NCBI GenBank assembly: GCA_900551995.1
Contig: URXW01000003.1
Coordinates: 16,310 to 80,309, forward strand
Reading direction: 5' to 3'
Source of the DNA: an uncultured Eubacteriales bacterium
GTDB lineage: Bacteria; Bacillota; Clostridia; Oscillospirales; Oscillospiraceae
Length of the DNA stretch: 64,000 nucleotides
Part shown: piece by piece, positions 9,360 to 16,812 of the stretch
Layout of the letters: the number at the start of each line of letters is the position of its first letter
Numbering within the stretch: the stretch's first letter is position 1
Translations under genes and position numbers: made by a program
The notes under the pieces: model-generated
Database searches by the model: none
Seen by the model: only the letters and a program-made list of their open reading frames with translations
What the model was told of the DNA's origin: nothing

Positions 9360-10595
9360 TTATTTCACCCGGTTCATCGCGCCCACCTTGTCGCTGGAGC
9401 GGAGGGCGGACAGATTGTTGGCGTACAGCACATCGGTCACGCCCTTGGTCTTCGCCAGTGCGCTGATGCTGCCGTCATAATACCGGTAGTCGATGACGTA
9501 CACCGTCTCGTAGTGATCCACAAGGAACGGCACCAGCGCGTTGCCGAAGGACTCCTTCACCACGATACAGCTCTCCCCGTTGTGCACCTCCGGATTCTCG
9601 ATGATGGTGTAGGGGTTGTCGCCCATGATGAACGTGCCGTATTTCAAGCCTGCCGGCGCGGTGGACTCGTCAAAGATCACCTTGCCGCCGGTGAGTGCGC
9701 TGTTCTCGTTGCTGCCGTATTTCATGGAGGCGGTGGAGCTGACAGGGTGATAGGCGTTCACCGTGTCCGGTGTGTCCGCCATAGCCTGCGGCTTCCCGCC
9801 GTCGTTATAGAAGGAACCCAGATAGCCGGGGAACTGCGTCACCTCATAGTCCTGCAAGGCGTGGGGCGTAATGCCCTTGGCGTTGCAGAACTGCACATAG
9901 GCGTAGTACGCGCCCAACGCCGTCCAGTGGTGGTCGGTGCGGAAATATACGTACTCCGTCCGGTGGCTCATCAGCGTGTCATACAGGGGCACCGTCTTTA
10001 CATTTTGCCCCATTCCCGCCAAAATATCCTTCTCCGCCTGCTGCTGGTTGCTGCCGGGTATGTCGTCGTACAGCGCGTCCGGCAGCGTAATGCCGCTGGA
10101 GAGGGGAATCGCCATCACGTACACGTTGGACACGCCCTTCAGAGTGTCCGCCATGCTGTTCACCACCGTCTGATAGTTCGCGGCGATGCTCTCCACATAG
10201 TTGTACATCTCGTATCCGGCGTTGCCCACCACATACACGCCGCCGGACTGATAGGGCTTGGCGTCGGTGGTGATGGTATTGGAGCTGGCGGGCTTCGTGG
10301 TGGTCACGGACGGGGAGGGCGTCACCGGTGTGGTGATGTCGTCCTGCCCGTCCTTGCCGGTCTCGGTACCGTCCTTGCTGCCGTCGCTGTCCGTACCCTT
10401 GTCGCCGACGGCGGCGGGCTCCTGCCCCTCCGTCGGCTGGTTGATCACAACGTCGTCCCCCGCCGTATCCGGTGATTTCTTCCCATTGAACAGGTCGGTG
10501 AATATGGCGAGCACGGCGACCACCAGAGCGGCGGCGGCGATCAGCAGCAGTATGGCTCCGCCTCCGCCCTGCCGCCGTTCATAGCGCGGACTCAT
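9360..10595 (-). CDS. DHHW-family envelope acetylation protein with long disordered linker
   Basis: This 411-residue protein has a short basic N-terminus, a membrane anchor (ILLLIAAAALVVAVLAIFT, near residues 16-34), then about 75 residues rich in Asp, Gly, Thr and Pro that look like a disordered spacer, and a C-terminal DHHW domain (FRTDHHWTALGAY near residue 215; VKESFGNALVPFLV near residue 350). It is paralogous to the DHHW protein at 6776-7873. The linker would hold the catalytic domain away from the membrane, within the wall. Its start overlaps the stop of the upstream DUF4358 gene (ATGA), so the two are translationally coupled. Confidence 0.85.
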   Translation of the reverse strand: MSPRYERRQGGGGAILLLIAAAALVVAVLAIFTDLFNGKKSPDTAGDDVVINQPTEGQEPAAVGDKGTDSDGSKDGTETGKDGQDDITTPVTPSPSVTTTKPASSNTITTDAKPYQSGGVYVVGNAGYEMYNYVESIAANYQTVVNSMADTLKGVSNVYVMAIPLSSGITLPDALYDDIPGSNQQQAEKDILAGMGQNVKTVPLYDTLMSHRTEYVYFRTDHHWTALGAYYAYVQFCNAKGITPHALQDYEVTQFPGYLGSFYNDGGKPQAMADTPDTVNAYHPVSSTASMKYGSNENSALTGGKVIFDESTAPAGLKYGTFIMGDNPYTIIENPEVHNGESCIVVKESFGNALVPFLVDHYETVYVIDYRYYDGSISALAKTKGVTDVLYANNLSALRSSDKVGAMNRVK

Positions 10596-11050
10596 CCCAC
10601 GTACTCCTTGATGACCGCGTTGGCGGTGGCGGTGTCATTGGTCACGCACAGCACCACGCAGGTGCCGTAGGTGGCGAAGATGGCGTTGTTCAGCCGCGCT
10701 ACCTCCTCCGGCTTATACCGCTCCATCTCCTGCTTCTGGCTGTCCAGATAGGACTGCATGGAGACCTTCACCGCGGCGGCGTCGGTCTTGTTATAGCACT
10801 GCACCACGAAGATCTCCTCGGCGGTGGCACCGGTGGACATATACGCGCCCACCTCGCACTTCTCCGGCAGCTCCAGATAGAACTTCAAATCGTCGTAGGA
10901 CACGGCGGACATAGTGTCGTCAAACTGCACCCGCTCACTGAGAGCCTTACCCAGCCCCGCCGCGTCCACGGTGGCGGAGTCCTTGTCGCCGCAGGCGACC
11001 AGCGTAGCGGCGGTCAGCACCGCCAGCAGCAGGGAGATAAAACGTTTCAT
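10592..11050 (-). CDS. DUF4358-like lipoprotein
   Basis: The 152-residue product begins with a lipoprotein signal peptide ending in a LVAC lipobox (MKRFISLLLAVLTAATLVAC). The remainder resembles DUF4358, a family found beside MBOAT/DHHW genes in Clostridia. The start at 11050 is preceded by AAGGAG, and a longer form upstream lacks such a site. Its function is not known; location and coupling to the DHHW gene suggest an extracytoplasmic accessory of surface-polymer acylation. Confidence 0.8.
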   Translation of the reverse strand: MKRFISLLLAVLTAATLVACGDKDSATVDAAGLGKALSERVQFDDTMSAVSYDDLKFYLELPEKCEVGAYMSTGATAEEIFVVQCYNKTDAAAVKVSMQSYLDSQKQEMERYKPEEVARLNNAIFATYGTCVVLCVTNDTATANAVIKEYVG

Positions 11051-11124
11051 AGAATCGCTCCTTATTTTTTTCCTCAAGAAATGTTTTTTGCCCGCCCACA
11101 CGGTATGTGTCGGCTCAATACGAT

Positions 11125-11153
11125 ATTATAATACAAACCGTGCGGAAGTAAAA
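11125..11153 (-). promoter_or_regulatory. Predicted sigma-A promoter of the DUF4358/DHHW operon
   Basis: Minus-strand TTTTAC-17-TATAAT, about 75 bases before the DUF4358 start. Confidence 0.6.
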
Positions 11154-11227
11154 GGGGGAAAACCTTAAGAACTCATAAAATTTCCTCCAACCCTTATGAC
11201 GGAACGACCCCCACCAAGGTTCCAAAA

Positions 11228-11253
11228 AAAGAGACGGCAAACGCCGTCTCTTT
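11228..11253. terminator. GAGACGGC hairpin at left edge of repeat copy 1
   Basis: AAAGAGACGGC/GCCGTCTCTTT stem with an A-run on one side and T-run on the other. An almost identical hairpin (11474-11501) lies on the far side of the repeat, so the pair brackets the element. Confidence 0.7.
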
Positions 11254-11433
11254 CTGCGTGTCGATAAACCCCTGTCGTGCGTGCAGTCTTTCCTCCTCAC
11301 AGGGGGAGCTTGAGGGGGCGAAGCCCGCCTCGAATCGGATCAAATGCCGCGCTAAGCCTTGCTCTGCAAGGCGTGCGTGGAGCGAAGCGAGTATTTTCGT
11401 GCCGCTTCGCGGCACGAAAATACCGGCATTATT
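11254..11433 (+). repeat. Interspersed structured repeat, copy 1
   Basis: First of four copies of a ~180-bp GC-rich intergenic element (others at 26445-26622, 40016-40185 and 47931-48110). It begins CTGCGTGTCGATA and ends in a perfect hairpin TATTTTCGTGCCGC-TTCG-GCGGCACGAAAATA (written here in pieces), followed by GGCATTATT. Internal hairpins include GCCTTGC-TCT-GCAAGGC and a GAGGGGGC/GCCCGCCTC stem. It has no credible gene, though short frames through it give the familiar spurious product ending SCRFAARKYRHY. Confidence 0.88.
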
Positions 11434-11434
11434 T

Positions 11435-11474
11435 CAGGCTGTCGAGAAAAGCCAGCGGCTTTTTCGACAGCCTG
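11435..11474. repeat. CAGGCTGTCGA hairpin repeat, copy 1
   Basis: Nearly perfect palindrome CAGGCTGTCGAGAAAAGCC...GGCTTTTTCGACAGCCTG. Related copies are at 39975-40013 and 61307-61347. Confidence 0.85.
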
Positions 11475-11501
11475 AAAGAGACGGCTTACGCCGTCTCTTT
11501 C
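11474..11501 (-). terminator. Terminator of the radical SAM gene
   Basis: GAAAGAGACGGC/GCCGTCTCTTTC stem immediately after the stop codon on the minus strand. Confidence 0.8.
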
Positions 11502-12389
11502 TCAAAAATCCACCGTGCCGTTCAGCACCTTCAGGTCGTAAGGCTCAAACGTCACCTTGCGGTATGCGTCCACGTCCATCTTCACGCCCGTCCAGTCGCT
11601 GTGTATCTCGCCGGTCTGCTTGATGAGGATGTCGTACAGAATGTCGTAGGTCACGCCGTCGTCCCCCTTCTCCACAATGGTGGAGTAGGGCAGCGTCTTG
11701 TGATACGTCATGTGCAGTCCCTTGTACTCGAAGTGGAACCCGTTCCGCATCCGGCAGCCGTCCAGCCCCTTGTAGGTGAACTGCTTCTTCAGATCTTGCA
11801 AAATCTTGTCGTGCTCCTCTTCGTACAGGTTCTCCGGCGTCGTCTCCGTGTAGTCATACCGGAACTGGATGGGGATACGGTACGGCAGGAACCGCTCCAC
11901 GTAGTCCACCAGCTTCGAGGCCGGATAGTTTCTGTACAGCACACAGTTGATCCGCGTGGGACAGGCGATCCTCCCCAGTATCTCGTCGGGGCTCTCCTCC
12001 ACGTACTTCACCAGATGGCGCGAGATATTCATGCACGTGATCTTGTCCTTGTTCCGCTCCGTGAACGCCAGCATCTCCTCAAAGGAGATGGTCGCCTGAG
12101 CGGGGAACGTGGTGTTGATATAGATTTTGTGGGTGGCGGGGATGGCGTCCAGCATCTGCTGCAGGGCGTTCAGATCCGCCAGAGGCTCGCCGCCGGTAAA
12201 CACAAAATCGCACCGCGGCGTGATGCTGTCCATCACCCGGATGCTGGCAAGGATCTTCTCCAGCGAAAAGCCGGAGCAGTCCGCGTATTCTTTTTTGTTA
12301 ATGCAGAAGGGGCAGTTGTTCTGACAGTCGTAGGGAACGAACACCGTCACCGTCGCGCCGCCCTCCCGCGTTTTATAGGGATGGGTCAT
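11502..12389 (-). CDS. Radical SAM protein of unknown substrate
   Basis: The 295-residue protein binds a [4Fe-4S] cluster through CQNNCPFC (CX3CX2C, residues 22-29), the canonical radical S-adenosylmethionine motif, followed by the SAM-binding FTGGEPLAD near residue 65. This is a full TIM-barrel-length enzyme without an obvious C-terminal SPASM cluster domain. It resembles organic-radical activating or MoaA-like small radical SAM proteins, but no neighbour indicates a substrate. CGAGG lies ten bases before the ATG and a good promoter is visible upstream. Confidence 0.88.
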   Translation of the reverse strand: MTHPYKTREGGATVTVFVPYDCQNNCPFCINKKEYADCSGFSLEKILASIRVMDSITPRCDFVFTGGEPLADLNALQQMLDAIPATHKIYINTTFPAQATISFEEMLAFTERNKDKITCMNISRHLVKYVEESPDEILGRIACPTRINCVLYRNYPASKLVDYVERFLPYRIPIQFRYDYTETTPENLYEEEHDKILQDLKKQFTYKGLDGCRMRNGFHFEYKGLHMTYHKTLPYSTIVEKGDDGVTYDILYDILIKQTGEIHSDWTGVKMDVDAYRKVTFEPYDLKVLNGTVDF

Positions 12390-12424
12390 GTCGTTGATAA
12401 CCTCGCATCAAAATGTACCAAAAT

Positions 12425-12453
12425 ATTGTATATCAGAAAGTGGCGGAAAGCAA
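12425..12453 (-). promoter_or_regulatory. Predicted sigma-A promoter of the radical SAM gene
   Basis: Minus-strand TTGCTT-17-TACAAT, about 35 bases upstream of the start. Confidence 0.6.
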
Positions 12454-12464
12454 GGAAAACCTGC

Positions 12465-12493
12465 AAAAAATGCTCGTTTTTATCTTAACGAGC
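12465..12493 (-). terminator. Terminator of the DUF5662 gene
   Basis: Minus-strand GCTCGTT/AACGAGC stem followed by ATTTTTTG, beginning just after the stop. Confidence 0.85.
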
Positions 12494-12494
12494 C

Positions 12495-13061
12495 CTATGC
12501 GCCGTAATTTCCCCGCTTCAGCTCCTGCCGAATGGCGGAAAAAGCGGCGTCCTCGCCCCGCTCCTTCAGCAGCAGCAGCCACCGATCCAGCAGCTCCGCC
12601 GTCTCCGCGTGCATGAACCGGCTGGCGTCCGTCCGCCGCAGATCCTTGCTCCGCTGGTAGTAGTCGTAGGGCGACGCGTCCGTGTACGCCTCCCCCTGAT
12701 AGACACGGCAGGCGGCGATCCTGTCGCAGAACATCTCCGCCACATACCGCATGGGCATCTTGCACCCGCCTATGTAGATAGTGCCGTCCTCCCGGCGGCA
12801 GTAGTCGATCCAGTATTCAAAGTGATGGCGGTTCCGACCCTTGTGGTGCAGCCACGCCAGACTCACCCCGTTCTCCAGCCGCTCCTGGTCGTTGGGACTG
12901 CGCCAGCCCTGATAATACCGCACGCCGCGCCAGAATTCCGTGGGACTGTACTTGCTCAGATCGTGGGTCAGCCCCTGCCAGACAAGCCCCAGCTTCAGGC
13001 AGTAGTGCCGCACCAGCCGGCGGTGGCGGTTCACCGTGTGTAAATGTGCGCGGAACGGCAT
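12495..13061 (-). CDS. DUF5662 family protein
   Basis: The 188-residue soluble protein matches my recollection of DUF5662: an N-terminal helix rich in His and Arg (HTVNRHRRLVRHYCLKLGL), the conserved stretch GLTHDLSKYSPTEFW (from about residue 30), and SLAWLHHKGRNRHHFEYWI (near residue 68). The many conserved His and Asp residues are reminiscent of metal-dependent HD-type enzymes, but no activity is established. The start at 13061 is set by AAGGAGG seven bases upstream; longer versions lack such a signal. Confidence 0.8.
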   Translation of the reverse strand: MPFRAHLHTVNRHRRLVRHYCLKLGLVWQGLTHDLSKYSPTEFWRGVRYYQGWRSPNDQERLENGVSLAWLHHKGRNRHHFEYWIDYCRREDGTIYIGGCKMPMRYVAEMFCDRIAACRVYQGEAYTDASPYDYYQRSKDLRRTDASRFMHAETAELLDRWLLLLKERGEDAAFSAIRQELKRGNYGA

Positions 13062-13199
13062 AGCGCGGCCTCCTTGCATTGGATTCTTCGATAACGAGTG
13101 TATTATACCACAGCTTTCCCGGAAAGAACAGGGCAAATTCTTCCGACTGCGGCATAAGCTCCCGAATCCTGCACACACTGACGTTGAGGTGAGATCTAC

Positions 13200-13640
13200 A
13201 TGGACAGCAGCGCATATTACTGTCCCTGCGGCGCACAGTGGCACCGCTACCTCCCGCCGTCTCTGGTGCGGGTGGACGACACAACGCTTTTCTCACGCCG
13301 CTGGGAGCTTCTGGTGCTCTCCGCTGCCGCCGTCGCCCGCTTGGCGACGCTCCCGTGCCTTCCCCGCTGCCGCACGGTGCTCCTGCCTCAAGGTGCCGGT
13401 CTGTGCCTTCCCGTCCGGCAGACGGTGGATTGCGGACTCTCCCGCCGCAGCAGTCTGACGCTCTCCAGCCTGTCCTCTCCGCCGGTGCTCTGCGTTCAGC
13501 GCCGCCTCACCGCCGTAGACGGCACCCCCTTGGAAATACAGGACATCCCCCTGCCCTGCCGCTGGTCGCATCTGCCGCCGGAGCCGCTGCTCCTGACCGC
13601 CGGCGCGTGGCTCCTGACCGCCGCCTCGCTCCCCGACTGA
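13200..13640 (+). CDS. Hypothetical protein
   Basis: A 146-residue frame starting with MDSSAYYCPCGAQWHRYLPP, preceded by GAGGTGA at suitable distance, and followed by a strong terminator. The N-terminus holds a CPC and a tryptophan-histidine pair; the rest alternates hydrophobic and charged stretches of predicted beta strand and has several cysteines. I do not recognise it. It fills an otherwise empty region between divergent and convergent neighbours, which supports it being real, but codon use in this GC-rich stretch allows long open frames by chance. Confidence 0.5.
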   Translation: MDSSAYYCPCGAQWHRYLPPSLVRVDDTTLFSRRWELLVLSAAAVARLATLPCLPRCRTVLLPQGAGLCLPVRQTVDCGLSRRSSLTLSSLSSPPVLCVQRRLTAVDGTPLEIQDIPLPCRWSHLPPEPLLLTAGAWLLTAASLPD

Positions 13641-13674
13641 CCGCCCCGCCCCAGGGCGCGCGGACAAGACGAAA

Positions 13675-13720
13675 GAATACGCGGAAAAGTCGCCCGGAAG
13701 GGTGACTTTTCCGCGTATTC
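13675..13720. terminator. Bidirectional terminator
   Basis: GAATACGCGGAAAAGTC pairs with GACTTTTCCGCGTATTC across a short GC-rich loop (one bulged base), between convergent genes. Confidence 0.8.
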
Positions 13721-13724
13721 TGTG

Positions 13725-14444
13725 TTATAATTGCTCCATGACCCAGCCGATGGGGGCGTCTACATTCACCGCCGCGCCGAGGCCACTCCCCGCCCCGCCC
13801 TTGTTGATCACGGCAAGCTTCCCGCCCCTGTAATACTGTACAAGTCCCGCCGCCGGGTATACCACCAGCGACGTTCCGCCGATGAGCAGCACGTCCGCCT
13901 GCCGGATGTAGTGGATGGCTTTCGCCATCACCTCCTCATTCAGCGACTCCTCGTACAGCACCACGTCGGGCTTGATGACGCCGCCGCACTGCTGGCACCG
14001 GGGCACGCCGGTGCTCCCTGCGATACGCTCCACACCATAGAATTTCCCGCAGCGCGTGCAGTAGTTCCGCAGCACGCTGCCGTGCAGCTCCAGCACCTCC
14101 CGGCTGCCCGCCTTCTGGTGCAGCCCGTCGATGTTCTGGGTGATGACGGCCTTCAGCCTGCCCTCCTGCTCCCACTGCGCCAGCTTCCGGTGGGCGGCGT
14201 TGGGCTGGGCGTCCGGCGCGAGCATTTTGGTGCGGTAGAAGTCGTAGAACTCCTCCGTGTGCGTCTCGTAAAACGTGTGGCTGAGTATCGTCTCCGGCGG
14301 GTACTTGAACTTCTGGTGATACAGCCCGTCCACGCTGCGGAAGTCGGGGATGCCCGACTCGGTGGACACGCCCGCCCCGCCGAAAAACACGATGTTGCGG
14401 GAGCTGTCGGTCAGTTCTTTCAATCTGCGGATGGTATCGTCCAT
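13725..14444 (-). CDS. cobB: NAD-dependent protein deacylase (sirtuin)
   Basis: The 239-residue class III deacylase carries the NAD-binding GAGVSTESGIPDFRS (near residue 24), the TQNIDGLHQKAG motif (near residue 105), the catalytic histidine in ELHGSV, and a four-cysteine zinc site (CTRC and CQQC). It removes acetyl or other acyl groups from lysines while consuming NAD. The start at 14444 is supported by GGAGGGA. It is divergent from the small ArsC-like gene, with about 38 bases between the starts. Confidence 0.95.
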   Translation of the reverse strand: MDDTIRRLKELTDSSRNIVFFGGAGVSTESGIPDFRSVDGLYHQKFKYPPETILSHTFYETHTEEFYDFYRTKMLAPDAQPNAAHRKLAQWEQEGRLKAVITQNIDGLHQKAGSREVLELHGSVLRNYCTRCGKFYGVERIAGSTGVPRCQQCGGVIKPDVVLYEESLNEEVMAKAIHYIRQADVLLIGGTSLVVYPAAGLVQYYRGGKLAVINKGGAGSGLGAAVNVDAPIGWVMEQL

Positions 14445-14482
14445 GCTGTCCCTCCATTTCTTCCGTAAGGAGTTGTTGTCGT

Positions 14483-14821
14483 ATGAATATTCAGATTTTC
14501 GGTATGTCCAAGTCCTTTGACACAAAAAAGGCGGAACGTTGGTTCAAGGAGCGGCGCATCAAGTACCAGTACATTGACCTGATGAGCAAGGGCGTCTCGC
14601 CGGGGGAGTACCGCTCCATCAAGTCCGCCGTGGGCGGCTATGACGCGCTGGTGAATACGTCCTGCCGCGCCTACGAGGAGCTGTTCATGGCGTACATCAC
14701 GCCCCAGGCGGCAGAGGAAAAGCTGCTGGAATACCCGGAGCTTTTCAACGCGCCCATCGTCCGCAACGGCAAGCAGGCCACCGTGGGCTACCACCCGGAG
14801 ATCTGGCAGACATGGGAATAA
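14483..14821 (+). CDS. ArsC/Spx-family protein lacking the active-site cysteine
   Basis: The 112-residue protein has the thioredoxin-like ArsC/Spx/YffB fold signature: IFGMSKSFDTKKAERWFKE at the N-terminus and NAPIVRNGKQATVGYHPE near the C-terminus. In arsenate reductase and Spx the equivalent start is CxxC or CGTC; here it is SKSFDT, with no cysteine. The sole cysteine (NTSCRAYE, near residue 60) is in the middle region. Arsenate reduction is therefore unlikely by the usual route; a regulatory or structural role is more likely. AAGGAG lies ten bases before the ATG. Confidence 0.82.
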   Translation: MNIQIFGMSKSFDTKKAERWFKERRIKYQYIDLMSKGVSPGEYRSIKSAVGGYDALVNTSCRAYEELFMAYITPQAAEEKLLEYPELFNAPIVRNGKQATVGYHPEIWQTWE

Positions 14822-14838
14822 GCGGGGACACTGGCTGT

Positions 14839-14869
14839 CCGCAGGCGAAAGCCTGCGGGCGGCTTTTTT
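14839..14869 (+). terminator. Terminator of the ArsC-like gene
   Basis: CCGCAGGC-GAAA-GCCTGCGG stem with a T-run a few bases after it. Confidence 0.85.
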
Positions 14870-16034
14870 ATTCCGTGAAGCTGTGATCCACCGTGACCAC
14901 GGCGTAGTAATTGCCGTCCATGGCGCGGACAAGCTCCCGTATCGCCTGCGCTGTCTGCGACGGCGTCTTGCCGCTGGAAAAGGGCAGCACCGCGTCGAAG
15001 ATCAGGTTGGTGTGGGTGGTGCCCTGCACCACCCGGAAATCGTGGATGGTCAGACCGGGGTCCACCTGCTTCACCAGCTCCGCCACCTGTTCTTTCAGGG
15101 CGGTAACGGAGCCGTCGGTGACGATGGGGTCCATGTGGATGACGGCGTGGCAGTGGAGCTTCTCCATCAGCCCCTTTTCAATGTTGTCGATCACGTCGTG
15201 CATCGCCATAATGTTCCCGGAGGCGGGCACCTCCGCGTGGAGGGAGATCATCAGCCGTCCGGGGCCATAGTCGTGCACCACCAGATCGTGTACGCCCAGC
15301 ACCGTGTCGTTGGAGAGGACGATGTCCCGTATCTCCTGCACCAGCTCCGGGTCGGGAGCCTGCCCCAGCAGGGGGGAGAGCGTCTCCTTGGCGGCCTTGT
15401 AGGCGGAGAACAGGATGAACAGTGCCACCACAAGACCCACGTAGCCGTCCACCGCCAGATTCGTCCACTTGCCGACGAGCATGGACAGCAGCACGGCGGC
15501 GGTGGCGGCGGTGTCGGACAGGCTGTCCATGGCGGTGGCCTCCATGGCGGCGGAATGGATGCGCCGCCCCACCTGCCGGTTATACAGCCACATATACAGC
15601 TTCACGCACACCGACGCCGCCATAATACCCAATGCCAGAAGGGAGAACGTCACCGCCTCCGGGTGGAGTATCTTATCAAAGGAGGATTTTGCCAGCTCCA
15701 CGCCCATCAGCAGGATCAGCCCCGCCACGATCAGCCCGGAGATGTACTCAATGCGCCCGTGCCCGAAGGGATGGTCGGTGTCGGGCTTTTTGCCCGCCAG
15801 CCGGAAGCCCAGCAGCGTCACCGCCGAGGAGCCGGCGTCGGACAGGTTGTTGAAGGCGTCCGCCGTCACGGCGATGGAGCCGGACAGCTGTCCGGCGAAG
15901 AACTTGCCGATAAACAGCAGGATGTTCAGCGCGATACCCACCGCGCCGCACAGCGTACCGTAGGCACGGCGGACGGCGGGGGAGGACACGTTGTCCCGGT
16001 CGGGAATGAGCCAGCGGCTCAATAGTTGTATCAT
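14868..16034 (-). CDS. Cation diffusion facilitator family transporter
   Basis: The 388-residue protein is a CDF exporter of divalent metals (Zn, Co, Fe or Mn). The signature TADAFNNLSDAGSS (near residue 57) lies in TM2 and supplies the transport-site Asp; HPFGHGRIEYISG (near residue 88) is the conserved loop; a second metal-site segment AMEATAMDSLSDTAAT lies in TM5. The C-terminal ~170 residues form the cytoplasmic dimerisation domain plus a further alpha-beta extension. Metal specificity cannot be assigned from these motifs. Confidence 0.93.
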   Translation of the reverse strand: MIQLLSRWLIPDRDNVSSPAVRRAYGTLCGAVGIALNILLFIGKFFAGQLSGSIAVTADAFNNLSDAGSSAVTLLGFRLAGKKPDTDHPFGHGRIEYISGLIVAGLILLMGVELAKSSFDKILHPEAVTFSLLALGIMAASVCVKLYMWLYNRQVGRRIHSAAMEATAMDSLSDTAATAAVLLSMLVGKWTNLAVDGYVGLVVALFILFSAYKAAKETLSPLLGQAPDPELVQEIRDIVLSNDTVLGVHDLVVHDYGPGRLMISLHAEVPASGNIMAMHDVIDNIEKGLMEKLHCHAVIHMDPIVTDGSVTALKEQVAELVKQVDPGLTIHDFRVVQGTTHTNLIFDAVLPFSSGKTPSQTAQAIRELVRAMDGNYYAVVTVDHSFTE

Positions 16035-16089
16035 GGGAGCTGTCTCCTTTCAGCGGCGTGTTCCGGCGTTTTGCCGTGGGAAACCGGGG

Positions 16090-16683
16090 TCACTTCCCCG
16101 GAATGGTCAGCGTCATGCGGCAGCACAGGTCGTCCAGATCGCTGTCCGTGGCGGCGGGGAGCCGCAGCCTGCCGCCGCACCTGCCGCACACGATGTCCAC
16201 CGCGCCGCGCCGTACCTGTATGGCGTATTCTCTGCTGCCGCAGGAGCAGGAGATACCGCCGCGCCCGGCGATGTCCTTCAGCTCGGAGAGCACCTCGTAC
16301 ATAATGACGTTGTCGGTGAACGCCCCGTCCGGGTCCGCCTTCTCCTTCGCCACGCGGATGGCGAGCCCCTCCATGGCCTTGCGAACCTCCGCCTCCTCGC
16401 CGATGAAGCAGCACAGCTCCTGCTTTTCCGGGCAGCTCAAGCCGATGCCCCGCCCGTGGAGCACCGCGTCTGCGCCGCACTCCGCCTGATGGTGCCCGCC
16501 GCACACGCCGCAGGGCACCTGCAAGCGGAAGCGCAGCCCGTCCGTCTCGGCGGTGAGGGCTTCCTTCCCACATTCACATTCCATCCGCGCCGCGGCGGCG
16601 TTCAGCGCGAACACGCTGCGGCTGTGCAGCACCGCCTTGCCGCAGGCGGGGCAGATATATCCAAAGCTACGCATTTCCTCCAT
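16090..16683 (-). CDS. Zinc-ribbon protein of unknown function
   Basis: The 197-residue protein is cysteine-rich: CPAC (residues 11-14), CECG (near 35), CGVCGG (near 58), CSCGS and CGRCGG near the C-terminus, which suggests two or more zinc ribbons around a helical centre. The start at 16683 is supported by AAGGAG and by divergence from spoVAD. I do not recognise a named family. Its position next to spoVAD hints at, but does not show, a sporulation role. Confidence 0.7.
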   Translation of the reverse strand: MEEMRSFGYICPACGKAVLHSRSVFALNAAAARMECECGKEALTAETDGLRFRLQVPCGVCGGHHQAECGADAVLHGRGIGLSCPEKQELCCFIGEEAEVRKAMEGLAIRVAKEKADPDGAFTDNVIMYEVLSELKDIAGRGGISCSCGSREYAIQVRRGAVDIVCGRCGGRLRLPAATDSDLDDLCCRMTLTIPGK

Positions 16684-16754
16684 GGTATATGCTCCTTCGT
16701 TCCAAATGGTCACTATATTATACACCGGCGGCTGCGCCTTTTCCAGTGGTATAT

Positions 16755-16783
16755 TCATATTTCCCGCCAAAGAGCGCACACTA
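16755..16783 (+). promoter_or_regulatory. Candidate sigma-G/sigma-F promoter of spoVAD
   Basis: TCATA-17-CACACTA resembles the forespore consensus GHATR-N17/18-CATHHTA with one mismatch in each box, 30 bases before the spoVAD start. Confidence 0.4.
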
Positions 16784-16812
16784 CGGAAAATGTGATTTGC
16801 GAGGTGTGTACA

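Noticed and set aside
11277..11420. Short open frames across the ~180-bp repeats
   Set aside because: They give the same kind of peptide at each copy only because the DNA is repeated; there is no SD and they shift frame between copies.
15991..16812. Upstream extension of spoVAD
   Set aside because: The frame is open but runs over the divergent zinc-ribbon gene; SpoVAD homology, GAGGTG and the promoter all fix the start at 16813.
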